Source: Burkholderia paludis (GTDB lineage Bacteria > Pseudomonadota > Gammaproteobacteria > Burkholderiales > Burkholderiaceae). Taken from it: a DNA stretch of 64,000 nucleotides. Below the pieces are notes generated by a model. That model was given only the letters and a program-made list of their open reading frames with translations, did no database searches and had not been told where the DNA came from. A program made the position numbers and the translations under genes. Below are positions 37,537 to 46,588 of this stretch, piece by piece. The first letter of the stretch is position 1. Each line of letters opens with the position of its first letter. The DNA lies in contig NZ_JPGL01000050.1 in NCBI RefSeq assembly GCF_000732615.1, positions 1 through 64,000 of the forward strand, read 5' to 3'.

Positions 37537-39012
37537 TCAATGCGGGGCCGCCGGCGGTGCGTCGGCCTGCGCGACCGGCGGCGCGGCGCGCCAGCCGACG
37601 CCGAGCGACTTGTAGAGCGCGATCGCGCCTTGCACCTGCGCGAGCCGGCTGAGCGCGAGCGCATCGCGGGCGCGGTACGTCGCGCGCTGCGCGGTGAGCA
37701 CCGACAGGTATTCGCCGAGGCCGTTGCGGTACAGCCGCGTCGCGCGCGATTGCGCATCCTGGCTGCTGTCGACCGCCGCGGCGAGCATGGCCTGCCGGTC
37801 GCGCGCGGCGCCGATCGCGACCAGCGCGTCCTCCACCTCGCGAAACGCGATGCGGATGCGCTGCTCGTATGCGAGCCGTGCGGCTTCGGCCGCCGCGCGC
37901 GCGGCGTCGACGCCGGCTTTTGCGCGGCCGCCGTCGTACAGCGTCTGGGTGCCCTCGAGCGCGATCGACCACGCGACGCTCGCGCCCGAGAACAGGTCCT
38001 GCACGAGGCTGGCTGTCGTGCCGAGACTGAGCGGAATCGCGAAATGCGGAAACTGTTCGGCGCGCGCGACGCCGATTTGCGCGGTCGCGGCGGCGAACCG
38101 CCGTTCGGCGGCGCGGATGTCGGGCCGCTCGCGGATCACGTCCGACGGCAGCGTGACGGGCAGCGCGGGCGCGACCGGCAGTGTCGCGCCGGGCGCGCCC
38201 AGCGTGTCGCGCAGCGTCTCCGGGAAGCCGCCGACCAGCACGCCGATCGCATGCGAGAGTTGCGCGACGTCGCGCTGCAGCGGCGGCAGCGTCGCCTGCG
38301 CGAGCTGCAGTTCGGCACTCGCCTGCGCGACCGCGAACGACGTGCCGAGGCCGCGCCGGTTCGAGCGCTCGGTGAGCTGCCGCGTGGCGTCGAGGCTCGC
38401 GACGTTGTCGGTCGCGATCCGCAACCGCTCCTGGGTCGCGCGCAGCTCCGCGTAATCCGACGCGAGCTCGGCCAGCAGGCTCACGAGGATCGCGTGGCGA
38501 TCGTCGTCGAGCGCATCGAGCTGCGCGTCCGCCGATTCGATCGCGCGCCGTGTGCCGCCGAACAGGTCGAGTTCCCACGACGCGTCGAAGCCGAGCCGGT
38601 AGGTGCGCGACTGCCCGATCCCGGGCGGCCACTCGAGCGAGCGCGACGAGCGCAGCGCCTCGGCGTTCCCGCCCGCGGTGGCGGTCGGGCCGAGGCGGCT
38701 CGCGATCTGGTCGCGTTCGGCCCGCGCCTGCAGCAGCCTTGCCTGCGCGATCGCGAGATCCTGGTTGTGCGCGATCGCCTGGGCGACCAGCGCGTCGAGC
38801 TGCGCGTCGCCGAACGATCGCCACCAGTCCTGCAACTGCGCGGGATCGGCCGGCACCGTGTTGCGCGGCGCGGCCCAGGCGGGCGGATGCGCGGGCTGCG
38901 GTTTCACGTAATCGGGGCCGACGGTCGTGCACGCGGCGAGCGCGCACGCGCAGGCGACGACGAGGGCGGTGGCGCGGCGCGGCGCGCGCAACGGGGGAAA
39001 CGGGCGTCGCAT
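37537..39012 (-). CDS. NodT-family outer-membrane efflux lipoprotein of the FUSC operon
   Basis: Protein of 491 residues. The ATG at 39012 follows a strong GAGGGAGG ribosome site and is preferred over an in-frame ATG at 39033. A lipobox (CALAACTTVGPDY) gives an acylated Cys near 27. Two OEP domains follow, with DLFGGTRRAIESADAQ and DIRAAERRFAAATAQIGVARAEQFP. It provides the outer-membrane exit for the FUSC/HlyD exporter. The HlyD gene lies 11 bases upstream. Confidence 0.92.
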   Translation of the reverse strand: MRRPFPPLRAPRRATALVVACACALAACTTVGPDYVKPQPAHPPAWAAPRNTVPADPAQLQDWWRSFGDAQLDALVAQAIAHNQDLAIAQARLLQARAERDQIASRLGPTATAGGNAEALRSSRSLEWPPGIGQSRTYRLGFDASWELDLFGGTRRAIESADAQLDALDDDRHAILVSLLAELASDYAELRATQERLRIATDNVASLDATRQLTERSNRRGLGTSFAVAQASAELQLAQATLPPLQRDVAQLSHAIGVLVGGFPETLRDTLGAPGATLPVAPALPVTLPSDVIRERPDIRAAERRFAAATAQIGVARAEQFPHFAIPLSLGTTASLVQDLFSGASVAWSIALEGTQTLYDGGRAKAGVDAARAAAEAARLAYEQRIRIAFREVEDALVAIGAARDRQAMLAAAVDSSQDAQSRATRLYRNGLGEYLSVLTAQRATYRARDALALSRLAQVQGAIALYKSLGVGWRAAPPVAQADAPPAAPH

Positions 39013-39023
39013 CGTCGCCTCCC

Positions 39024-39938
39024 TCACATCCATCCGTGCAGCCAGGCCGCGAGCCGGCCGCGCGGCGTGCGCTCGCGCCCGTGTTCGCCGACCTCGACGC
39101 TGCACGTCATGCCCGCCGCCAGCAGCACGCCGGCCGGCACCCGGTCGATCTCGATGCGCACCGGGATGCGCTGCGCGAGCCGCACCCAGCTGAAGGTCGG
39201 GTTGACGGCCGGCAGGCCGAGCTCGTCGAGCGTGCCGTTCTCGTCCGCGATGCCGCGGCCGATGCTCGTCACGTGCCCGCTCAGCAGCGGATCGAAGCCC
39301 ATCAGCCGGATCGTCGCGGGGGCGCCCGTCGCGATGCGGCGCAGCTTGGTCTCCTCGAAATAGCCGGTGATCCAGAAGCTGTGCGCGTCGAGCACCGAGA
39401 TGCCGGGCTTGCCCTCGACCGCGTAGTCGCCGTGACGCAGGCGCAGCTGCGTCACGTAGCCGTCGACCGGCGAACGCAGCGTCGTGCGCTCGAGGTCGAG
39501 CTTCGCGACGTCGAGCGCGGCCAGCGCCTTGCGATGCTCGGCCTGCGCGATCGCCACCGCGCGGCTCGAACGCTGGATGTCCTCGCGCGGCACGAGATCG
39601 TCGAGGCCGGTGCGCCGCCGCGCTTCGTCCTGCTTCTGGCGCACCGTCTCGGCGGTCGAGGCGACCTGCGCCTCCGCCTGTTCCACCGCCAGCGAGAAGC
39701 GCTGCGGATCGATCCGGTACAGCACGTCGCCTTTCGCGACCCGCTGGTTGTCGACCACGGCGACTTCGACGACGGTGCCGGACACTTCGGGCGCGATCCG
39801 CACGACGTGCGCACTGACGCGCGCGTCGCGCGTCCACGGTGCGAGGACATAGGCATGCCAGAGCGCGGCGACCAGCACGATCGCGACGGCCACCGTGGCG
39901 AGCGTCAGCAGGGAGCGGGTGAGGGGTTTGAGCGACAT
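39024..39938 (-). CDS. HlyD/EmrA-type membrane fusion protein of the FUSC exporter
   Basis: Protein of 304 residues with one N-terminal membrane anchor (about 8-28), the YVLAPWTRDARV motif shared by aromatic-acid exporters (AaeA, FusE), a lipoyl-like half at VSGTVVEVAVVDNQRVAKGDVL, a coiled-coil hairpin and a C-terminal barrel with TGYFEETKLRRI. It connects the inner FUSC component to the outer NodT channel. It is in tight order with DUF1656 and FUSC genes as in fusaric-acid resistance operons. Confidence 0.93.
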   Translation of the reverse strand: MSLKPLTRSLLTLATVAVAIVLVAALWHAYVLAPWTRDARVSAHVVRIAPEVSGTVVEVAVVDNQRVAKGDVLYRIDPQRFSLAVEQAEAQVASTAETVRQKQDEARRRTGLDDLVPREDIQRSSRAVAIAQAEHRKALAALDVAKLDLERTTLRSPVDGYVTQLRLRHGDYAVEGKPGISVLDAHSFWITGYFEETKLRRIATGAPATIRLMGFDPLLSGHVTSIGRGIADENGTLDELGLPAVNPTFSWVRLAQRIPVRIEIDRVPAGVLLAAGMTCSVEVGEHGRERTPRGRLAAWLHGWM

Positions 39939-39962
39939 GACGCGATACGTTTCGACGTGAAA

Positions 39963-40157
39963 TTACACATAGAGGATGAGCGTGGCGACAAGCACGAGCG
40001 AAATCGCGAACTCGAACAGCGCCGGGTGCCACACGCGGCGCAGCACGCCGAGCCGGGCGAGCAGCGCGCGCACGGCCAGGTAGAGCGGCACGGTGGCGCA
40101 CGCATAGACGAAGAACGGCGGCAGGTAGATGCCGGCCAGCGGGAATTCACTGAGCAT
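39963..40157 (-). CDS. DUF1656 (AaeX-like) small membrane protein
   Basis: Protein of 64 residues, MLSEFPLAGIYLPPFFVYA at the start, two membrane helices and a WHPALFEFAI motif as in AaeX/DUF1656 proteins. It overlaps the end of the FUSC gene by 11 bases, so it is translated with it. These proteins accompany aromatic-acid exporters, but their exact role is unclear. The longer frame to 40226 lies inside the FUSC gene and is not supported. Confidence 0.88.
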   Translation of the reverse strand: MLSEFPLAGIYLPPFFVYACATVPLYLAVRALLARLGVLRRVWHPALFEFAISLVLVATLILYV

Positions 40158-42249
40158 CGCGGGCGCGCTCCGGAACGGCGGTGAAATAGGCGGCGTACGT
40201 GTGCAGCAGCACATGGACGTCGGCAAAGGCGGCCATCAGCCCCTTCAGGTCGGTGTTGCCCGGCTGCGCGGCGGCGAGGCCGGCGAGGGCGTGCGCCGCG
40301 CGCCGCGCATGGCGGGCCGCGCGCGCGGGGGCGGCCGCGTGCCGCGCGAGGCCGGCGAGCCCCGCGCGCACGCGCTGCTGCGCGGTGGCGGGCAGGCCGT
40401 CGCGCGCGGCGCCGCGGCGGATCCGCAGCAGCTCCTTGCCGACGTGCAGCGCCGCGAGCGCCTCGATGCTCGCCTGCGTCATCGCGGCCGGCTGGCCGGC
40501 GAGCAGCGCGCCGAGCTGGGCAATGCGGTGCTGCTGGCGCTGCTGCCAGCCCGCCGCCGCGACCCGCTTGCCGGCCATGAGCGCGAGCGTGTCGTCGCGG
40601 ATCGTGCGGCGCAGGCGCGTCGCGTCGGTGGCCAGGTTGCGCGGCAGGATCAGCCGGAACGTGAGCAGCGTGAGGAACGTGGCGAGCACCCACGCGACCG
40701 ACTGGTTGAGGAACAGCGCGAAGTCGGGGCGGAACGGATTGGTGGCGCCGGTGAGCGTGTTGAACGCGACGAGATAGGCGAGCCCCGCGAGCGCGGTGCG
40801 CGGCACGCTCGTCGCGTAGATCCCAGGCATCCAGAACAGCGCGAGCGCGACGACGAGCAGCGGAAAGCCCTCGATGCGCGGCAGGATGCCGAACGCGCAC
40901 ACGAACGCGGCCGGCACGGCCAGGATGGTGCCCTTGATGAACGCCTGCGCGCCGGCGGCCGGGTTGCCGGCGGTCGCGAGCAGCGCGCAGTAGGGTGCGA
41001 CGACGAGCAGCATCATGTCGCCCTGGTTCCAGCCGGTGACGAGCCAGAACGCGCCCGAGATCAGGATCGCGCAGGCCGAGCGCACGCCGTTGCGCACGGC
41101 CGCGCCCGTGTCGCGATGAAAGCGCACCCGCGCGGGTCGATAGCCCGGCCTCGGGCGCTGCAGTTCGACGAGGCCGTCGAGCGCGGCGCGGTAGTCGTCG
41201 ATCTGTTCGATCAGCCGCTCGCCGGCGATCAGCAGGGCCGCTTCGTCGCGCGGATCGCCGAGTGCGATGCCGTCGAGCGCGGCGCGCAGCCGGTCGCGCG
41301 CGTCGCCCAGCAGCGCGTGCGCGCGGCCGGCGCCGCCGGGGCCTTCGCCCAGCGCGTCGGCCGCGGCCTGCCACGCGGCCGCGAGCTGCGGCTGCAGCGC
41401 CGCGACCGCACGCGCGCCGGGGCTGTCGGCCGGCAGCGGCGGCATGCCGCCCGCGAGCGCGCCGAACAGCGATGCCATCCCGTGCCGCACGGCGGCCGCG
41501 CGCTGCGCGAGATCCTCCGATTCGGCCTTGCCGAGCGCGAGCAGATCGTCGATGCCGTAGATGCCGGTGAACAGCGCGTGCCGCTTGTCGTCGGCGGGCG
41601 CCGCCGCGAGGCCGTTGCGCTGCGCGGCGATGACGCGCGCGACGTCGGCCGCGACGCGCGCCACCAGCGTCTCGAGTTTCGCGTGCACGTCGCGCGTGCC
41701 GAGCAGCATCGACACGAGGCTCAGGCACAGCACGCCGATCGCGACCGTCGAGCCGCGTCCGATCACGTGTTCGAAGGTCAGTTCGGGATGCAGCATCGCG
41801 CCGTAGGTCGCGAGGCCGATCGTGTAGCCGGCCACCACGGTGCCCGACGCGCGGAAGTGCCGCAGCAGCGTCATGCCCGCGACGCACACGCCGAGCCAGA
41901 AGGCGAAACCGAGGATGAACAGCAGCGGCTTCTGCGCGAAGCAGGCCATCAGCACGAACGCGACGACCATCCCGGCGATCGTGCCGACCACGCGCCAGAC
42001 GCCCTTGCCGATCACGGCGCCCTGCACCGGATTGACCACGAGCAGCACCGTCGACGCCGCCGAGTACGGCGTTTCCAGTTCAAGCAGGTACGCGACGCCG
42101 AGCGCGAGCGCGGCGGCGATGACCGAGCGCGCGACATACGCGCCGCGCGGCGTGAAGATGTCGATGCGCGCGATCAGCGCCGCGGCCGCGCGATTCAGGC
42201 GGCGGGTCGGCGACGCGACGGCGCGCGTCTGATCGGCTGCTTCATGCAC
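40147..42249 (-). CDS. FUSC-family (fusaric acid resistance / AaeB-like) inner-membrane exporter
   Basis: Protein of 700 residues with two groups of membrane helices (about 40-165 and 375-510), each followed by a helical cytoplasmic region; TPYSAASTVLLVVNPVQGAVIGKGVWRVVGT is the FUSC signature. With DUF1656, HlyD and NodT partners it should expel fusaric-acid-like or other aromatic carboxylates. A LysR regulator lies 100 bases upstream on the same strand. Substrate assignment is by family only. Confidence 0.92.
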   Translation of the reverse strand: MHEAADQTRAVASPTRRLNRAAAALIARIDIFTPRGAYVARSVIAAALALGVAYLLELETPYSAASTVLLVVNPVQGAVIGKGVWRVVGTIAGMVVAFVLMACFAQKPLLFILGFAFWLGVCVAGMTLLRHFRASGTVVAGYTIGLATYGAMLHPELTFEHVIGRGSTVAIGVLCLSLVSMLLGTRDVHAKLETLVARVAADVARVIAAQRNGLAAAPADDKRHALFTGIYGIDDLLALGKAESEDLAQRAAAVRHGMASLFGALAGGMPPLPADSPGARAVAALQPQLAAAWQAAADALGEGPGGAGRAHALLGDARDRLRAALDGIALGDPRDEAALLIAGERLIEQIDDYRAALDGLVELQRPRPGYRPARVRFHRDTGAAVRNGVRSACAILISGAFWLVTGWNQGDMMLLVVAPYCALLATAGNPAAGAQAFIKGTILAVPAAFVCAFGILPRIEGFPLLVVALALFWMPGIYATSVPRTALAGLAYLVAFNTLTGATNPFRPDFALFLNQSVAWVLATFLTLLTFRLILPRNLATDATRLRRTIRDDTLALMAGKRVAAAGWQQRQQHRIAQLGALLAGQPAAMTQASIEALAALHVGKELLRIRRGAARDGLPATAQQRVRAGLAGLARHAAAPARAARHARRAAHALAGLAAAQPGNTDLKGLMAAFADVHVLLHTYAAYFTAVPERARDAQ

Positions 42250-42349
42250 TGCGCTCGCTCCGTGAGAAAGGATGAGGCCAGTCTACGGTCGAGCCATGCG
42301 TGCGGAACAGTGATGTCTTTGCACTCGACGAGTGTGCGTGACGCATGCG

Positions 42350-43273
42350 TCACGCATGCGCCGGATGCAGCGCCGGCTGCCCGATGCACAGCCCGCGCAC
42401 GACCCGCCGCAGCCACTGGTGCGCGGGGTCGCTCTGGAAGCGCGGATGCCAGGCCTGCGTGATCAGCACGGTTTCGAGCGGCACGGGCAGCTCGAACATG
42501 CGCACGCCGATCCCGGAGCGCACCGCGCCGCGCGCGAGATGCTCGGGCAGCGGCAGGATCAGGTCGGACGCCTGCAGCGAGAAGATCGCCGCATAGGGCG
42601 TCGGCACGACGAGCAGCACGTGCCGCGCGAGGCCGCGCGCGGCCAGCGCGTCGTCGATCGGCCCCGCCGACTTGCCGCGCCGCGACACGCCGATGTGCGG
42701 CCAGCGGGCGAACCGCTCGGGCGTGATGTCGTCGTCGAAGATCGGGTGGTCGTGGCGCGCGAGGCCGACGAAGGTGGTCGTGAACAGCGGCTGCACGCGG
42801 ATCTCCGGCCCGAGGCGGCGCGACGCGCTGATGAACAGGTCGATGCGGCCGCTGCGCAGCGCGTCGTCGTCGATGTCGTCTTCCTCGGGCATGAAGCGCA
42901 GCATCGCGCGCGGCATCCCGCGCGCCATTTCCTCGAGCAGGCGGCTGCTGTGCAGGCCGACGAAGATGTCGTTCGCGCGCACGTTGAACTGTTTGTCGAG
43001 CGTGCCGAGATCGATTTCCGCGGACGGCGCGAGCAACTGCGACGCGCGCTCCACGGTCTCGCGGACGACGCCGCGCAGCTCGAGCGCGCGCGGCGTCGGC
43101 ACCATCTTGCGGCCCGCCTGCACGAAGATCGGGTCGCCGACCGTTTCGCGGATGCGTGCGAGGGTGCGGCTCATCGCCGGCGGGCTGAGGTTCATGCGGC
43201 GTGCGGCGCCGACGACGCTGCCCTCTTCGAGCAGCGCGTCGAGCGAAATCAGCAGGTTCAGGTCGGGTGCCAT
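42350..43273 (-). CDS. LysR-family regulator (NodD/NahR-like)
   Basis: Protein of 307 residues: an N-terminal winged helix (NLLISLDALLEEGSVVGAARRMNLSPPAMSRTLARIRE, about 5-60) in the NodD-like style that begins DLNLL, and a periplasmic-binding-like effector domain. It lies upstream of and parallel to the FUSC operon and is its probable activator, sensing an aromatic ligand. Start chosen at 43273; the extension to 43354 has no similarity. A direct-plus-inverted GTGACGCATGCGTCACGC sequence at 42338-42355 overlaps its stop and is noted as symmetric. Confidence 0.9.
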   Translation of the reverse strand: MAPDLNLLISLDALLEEGSVVGAARRMNLSPPAMSRTLARIRETVGDPIFVQAGRKMVPTPRALELRGVVRETVERASQLLAPSAEIDLGTLDKQFNVRANDIFVGLHSSRLLEEMARGMPRAMLRFMPEEDDIDDDALRSGRIDLFISASRRLGPEIRVQPLFTTTFVGLARHDHPIFDDDITPERFARWPHIGVSRRGKSAGPIDDALAARGLARHVLLVVPTPYAAIFSLQASDLILPLPEHLARGAVRSGIGVRMFELPVPLETVLITQAWHPRFQSDPAHQWLRRVVRGLCIGQPALHPAHA

Positions 43274-43396
43274 CGGCTTCTCCGTTTCATCGCGTGCATG
43301 CGGCGCAATGGTAGTGCGGGATACGCGCGCGCGGCGTAACTGCAGCGCACGCAACGATTGCGCGCGGCATCACGCGTGACGCACGCATCGAGCGGG

Positions 43397-43924
43397 TCAT
43401 CGCCCGGCGCCGGCATCGTGCGGCAGCGAGCGGACGGCGGCGAACGCGCCGTTGACGTACATCAGCGGGTTGACGTCGTCGGACATCGCGACGCGCGTGA
43501 CCCGTCCGACCAGGATCGAATGCGAGCCGACCTCGACCTGCTCGAGCGTGTCGCAGAAGAACGAGGTCTGCGCGTTCTCGAGGTAGGGCAGGCCGGTCGC
43601 CGCGTCGGTGCGCCACGCATCGTGCGCGAAGCGCGCGTCGGAGCCGGTCGTGCTGCACGCGAGCGCGAGCGGCACGTGGCAGCTTCGCAGCGCGTTCACG
43701 CAGAAGCGCCGGCGGCCGGTGATCGACGCATGAATGCTGGCGCGCCGGTTGATGCACACCAGCACGGTCGGCGGATCGAGCGCGACCGACGTGAACGAGC
43801 TGGCGGTCAGCGCGTACGGTGCGGCGTCGGCGTCCGCGCCGCCGGTCGTGACGATCGTGACGGTGGCGGCGACGCCGCGCATCGCCTGTTTCAGTTGCTG
43901 CGCAATGTCCACGGTGTTCTGCAT
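43397..43924 (-). CDS. flavin reductase (HpaC/DIM6-NTAB family)
   Basis: Protein of 175 residues with the flavin-reductase pattern: MRGVAATVTIVTTG, the FMN-binding YALTASSFTSVALDPPTVLVCINRRASIH segment (about 38-67), FCVNALR and a C-terminal HSILVGRVTRVA strand. It reduces FMN or FAD with NAD(P)H and passes it to a monooxygenase. It lies 65 bases after the flavoprotein hydroxylase and is the last gene of the three-gene arm that starts with an LLM monooxygenase, its most likely partner. Confidence 0.92.
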   Translation of the reverse strand: MQNTVDIAQQLKQAMRGVAATVTIVTTGGADADAAPYALTASSFTSVALDPPTVLVCINRRASIHASITGRRRFCVNALRSCHVPLALACSTTGSDARFAHDAWRTDAATGLPYLENAQTSFFCDTLEQVEVGSHSILVGRVTRVAMSDDVNPLMYVNGAFAAVRSLPHDAGAGR

Positions 43925-43989
43925 GATGCGGTCCTGTCGCAAGAAGGGGCCGGCGCCGCGCGGCGATCCGCGCGGCGCCGGGGCGGGCG

Positions 43990-45252
43990 TCAGCGCGGAT
44001 AGGCGTCGGCCCAGGTCCACTGGTAGGACTTGAAGTCCGCGCGGCGCGACTTGAGCTCGGCGTCGCGCGCCTGTTGCTCGGGGCCGTCCGGCAGGTGGAA
44101 CACGCCGCCGTTGCCGGCCGAGGCAAGCTGGATGCGCGCGCTGCGGTCGATCCGCAGGCGCTGGTACTCGACGAGCGCCGCGCCGAGCGCGTCCTTCGAC
44201 GCGAGCCCGGTCACGCACCGGCCGAGCACCACCGCGTCCTCGAGCGCCTGCGCGGCGCCCTGAGACTGGTACGGCAGCATCGGATGGCAGGCGTCGCCGA
44301 GCAGGCACACGCTGTCCCATACCCAGCGCGTGAGCGGCTGGCGGTCGTGCAGCGACCAGCGGCTCAGGTCCGACGCGCAGCGGATCAGCCCGACGAGGCG
44401 CGGATCCCAGCCGTCGAGCTCGGCCTCGAGCGTCGCGCGGTCGCCCTTGCTGCTCCACGATTCGCGCGTGCTGCCGTCGCCGGGCACGATCACGACGAGG
44501 TTCAGCAGTCGGCGGTCGCGCACCCAGTAATGGATCGCGTGCCGCCCGGGCCCGAGCCAGATCGTCACCTGCGGCTCCGCGACGATCTCGTGGACGGGCG
44601 AGCCCGGATCGATCGCGTCGGCGTCGATCAGCGCGCGATACGCGTCGTCGCCGCTGTAATGCGGCGCGTCGTCGCCGAGCAGCGTCTGGCGCAGCGTCGA
44701 ATGGATGCCGTCCGCCGCGACGACGAGATCGGCGCGCCAGCGCGTGCCCGCCGCATCGACGACCGTCGCGCCGTCCGGCCCGCAGGCGTCGAGCCCGCGC
44801 ACCGCGACGCCGCCGAGTACGACGGCGGGCGGGCCGGCCGTGAGCGGGTCGCGCACGGCGTCGAGCAGCACGGCGTGCAGGTCCGCGCGATGCGCGTTCC
44901 AGTACGGCGCGTCGAAGGCGGCCTCGACGTCGGCGCCGAGCGGGAACGTGCCGAGCAGGCTGCCGTCCTGCCAGCGGCGGCGGATCGTCGCCGTCGGCGC
45001 GACGGCCGCCAGCCGCTGCCGGTCGAGCACGCCCAGCGCGCGCAGCGCGCGCGTGGCGTTCGGCACGACCTGCAGGCCGGCGCCGACTTCCCGAAAGGCC
45101 CGGCTCTGCTCGAGGACGGTGACCCGATGGCCGGCGCGGCGCAGCGCGAGCGCGGCGGCAAGGCCGCCGATGCCGGCGCCGACGACGATCGTGTCGAGCG
45201 ACAGGGACGGTGTCATGGGCGGGTTCGCGGTAGCTCCGGAATCGATCGGCAT
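43990..45252 (-). CDS. FAD-dependent aromatic hydroxylase (salicylate hydroxylase-like)
   Basis: Protein of 420 residues of the class A flavoprotein monooxygenases. Dinucleotide fold VVGAGIGGLAAALALRRAG near 22-42, the DG motif VVAADGIHSTLRQ near 180, and LLGDACHPMLPYQSQGAAQALEDA near 318. The nearest families are salicylate 1-hydroxylase and 3-hydroxybenzoate 6-hydroxylase. In this setting it could hydroxylate, or decarboxylate and hydroxylate, an aminohydroxybenzoate made by the opposite arm; that is inference. It starts four bases after the LLM stop; an alternative ATG at 45216 is possible. Confidence 0.9.
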   Translation of the reverse strand: MPIDSGATANPPMTPSLSLDTIVVGAGIGGLAAALALRRAGHRVTVLEQSRAFREVGAGLQVVPNATRALRALGVLDRQRLAAVAPTATIRRRWQDGSLLGTFPLGADVEAAFDAPYWNAHRADLHAVLLDAVRDPLTAGPPAVVLGGVAVRGLDACGPDGATVVDAAGTRWRADLVVAADGIHSTLRQTLLGDDAPHYSGDDAYRALIDADAIDPGSPVHEIVAEPQVTIWLGPGRHAIHYWVRDRRLLNLVVIVPGDGSTRESWSSKGDRATLEAELDGWDPRLVGLIRCASDLSRWSLHDRQPLTRWVWDSVCLLGDACHPMLPYQSQGAAQALEDAVVLGRCVTGLASKDALGAALVEYQRLRIDRSARIQLASAGNGGVFHLPDGPEQQARDAELKSRRADFKSYQWTWADAYPR

Positions 45253-45256
45253 GGCG

Positions 45257-46315
45257 TCACAGCCCCGGCAGCACGTCGCGGGCGAACACCTCCAGGTTGT
45301 TGCTCATCAGCTCGTACGGCTGTGCGCCGTAGTCGATGTGCCACAGGATCGTGTCGAGGCCGAGATCGGCTTCGAGCGCGCGGATGCGCTGGCGCACGGT
45401 CTCGGGCGTGCCGAGCACGGCGGTCGCGTCGAGGTCGGCCGTGTCCATGCCGCCCATCTTGTTCTTCATCGCCTCGTTGTAGCCCTGGTACGCCGACGAC
45501 TGCACCTGCTCCCAGGATTTCGCGGCTTCCGCGAAATAGCGCCAGTGATGGCGCAGGCGCGGCTCCGCGAGCGCCAGCGCGTGCGCGTCCGAGGTGCCGA
45601 TCATCAGCGGGATGCTGATCGCGACCTGCGGCTGGCGGCCGGTGTGGCCGTGGTGACGCGCGAACGTGTCGCGATAGAGCGCCACCATCTCCTGCGTCTT
45701 CGCGAGCGCGGCCTTGCGCGGCGGCGCGGCCATCAGCAGGTTGAAGCCGCGTTCGCCGATCCACTCGAAGCTCGACGGCGTGAGCAGCGCCGCGACCCAG
45801 ACCGGCGGGCGCGGCTGCTGCGTCGGGCGCGGCAGCGAGTGCGCGTCCTGGTAGCGGAAGAACGGCGTGTCCTCGCTGACCGATTCCTCGGACAGGAGCC
45901 GCACCGTCGCGTCGATCGTCTGCTGGAACCGCGCCTTGCTCGAGTCGAGATCGATGCCGAACGCGTCGAACTCGTACGGCAGGAATGCGCGCGCGAAACC
46001 GAGTTCGAGCCGCCCGTTCGAGATCGCGTCGAGCTGGGCGGCCTCGGCGGCGAGCTGGATCGGATGGTGGAACGACGCCTGGATGCCGCCCGTCATCAGG
46101 CGGACCGATTCGGTCCGCGCGGCCGCGGCCGCGAGGAACATCAGCGGCGACGGGCTGTAGCCGCCGTACGGCTTCAGGTAGTGCTCGGTCATCTTCACGT
46201 ACGTGTAGCCGAGCCGGTCCGCCAGCGCGCTGAGCTTCAGCGCGTGCGCGTAGTAGTCGGCCGCTGAGCGGTCGGCCGGGCCGGTATCGGGCAGAAAGGA
46301 CACGCCGAACTTCAT
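45257..46315 (-). CDS. luciferase-like (LLM-class) flavin-dependent monooxygenase
   Basis: Protein of 352 residues, MKFGVSFLPD start, then YVKMTEHYLKPYGGYSPSPLMFLAAAA, GRLELGFARAFLPYEFDAFGID and a C-terminal LGTPETVRQRIRALE, all typical of luciferase-alpha-like monooxygenases. A strong GAGGTG precedes the ATG at 46315. It heads the leftward arm (LLM, flavin hydroxylase, flavin reductase) and is divergent from the aldolase operon, with a palindromic operator candidate between. Substrate unknown; N- or ring-oxygenation of the arm's product is a guess. Confidence 0.9.
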   Translation of the reverse strand: MKFGVSFLPDTGPADRSAADYYAHALKLSALADRLGYTYVKMTEHYLKPYGGYSPSPLMFLAAAAARTESVRLMTGGIQASFHHPIQLAAEAAQLDAISNGRLELGFARAFLPYEFDAFGIDLDSSKARFQQTIDATVRLLSEESVSEDTPFFRYQDAHSLPRPTQQPRPPVWVAALLTPSSFEWIGERGFNLLMAAPPRKAALAKTQEMVALYRDTFARHHGHTGRQPQVAISIPLMIGTSDAHALALAEPRLRHHWRYFAEAAKSWEQVQSSAYQGYNEAMKNKMGGMDTADLDATAVLGTPETVRQRIRALEADLGLDTILWHIDYGAQPYELMSNNLEVFARDVLPGL

Positions 46316-46429
46316 AGACACCTCACAGGTTGATGTGCTGCCGTTGTCTGCAAAGGGGAAACGATGCCGCGTCGAATGCGTCCCCTGGTCGGGAAACAGG
46401 ATCGCTCGCAATGTACTTGCAAGGATGAT

Positions 46430-46448
46430 CCAATCATAGGATGATTGG
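46430..46448. promoter_or_regulatory. palindromic operator candidate CCAATCAT-N3-ATGATTGG
   Basis: Perfect 8-bp arms (46430-46437 and 46441-46448, spacer AGG) sit in the AT-rich part of the region between the LLM arm and the aldolase operon. The 16 bases at 46425-46440 (ATGATCCAATCATAGG) match, 14 of 16, the reverse complement of 51521-51536 in front of the GntR gene. The shared motif suggests a GntR site controlling both arms. Confidence 0.6.
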
Positions 46449-46513
46449 GTCTATGCAAGTCTTACACGTTGCAAGAGTTGCTGCAAGCGTTGCTCGGTTG
46501 TTGCTCCAGTTCC

Positions 46514-46527
46514 GCCCGCAAGCGGGC
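46514..46527. other. small GC hairpin in the aldolase 5' leader
   Basis: GCCCGC-AA-GCGGGC, a 6-bp stem with a two-base loop, lies about 60 bases before the aldolase ATG. No T-run follows, so it is not a standard terminator. It sits inside a 30-codon upstream frame (46453-46545) that has no clear ribosome site. Confidence 0.35.
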
Positions 46528-46588
46528 ACCCCGGGGGCAGGCTGAAGTCGAACGGGCCGGCCTCTCCATTTCTGGCGAGGAATCACGG

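Noticed and set aside
42338..42355. GTGACGCATGCGTCACGC as an operator for the FUSC operon
   Set aside because: It is strongly symmetric but overlaps the LysR stop codon. Related GTGACGCACGC sequence near 43376-43386 is partial, so a regulatory role is not supported well enough to list separately.
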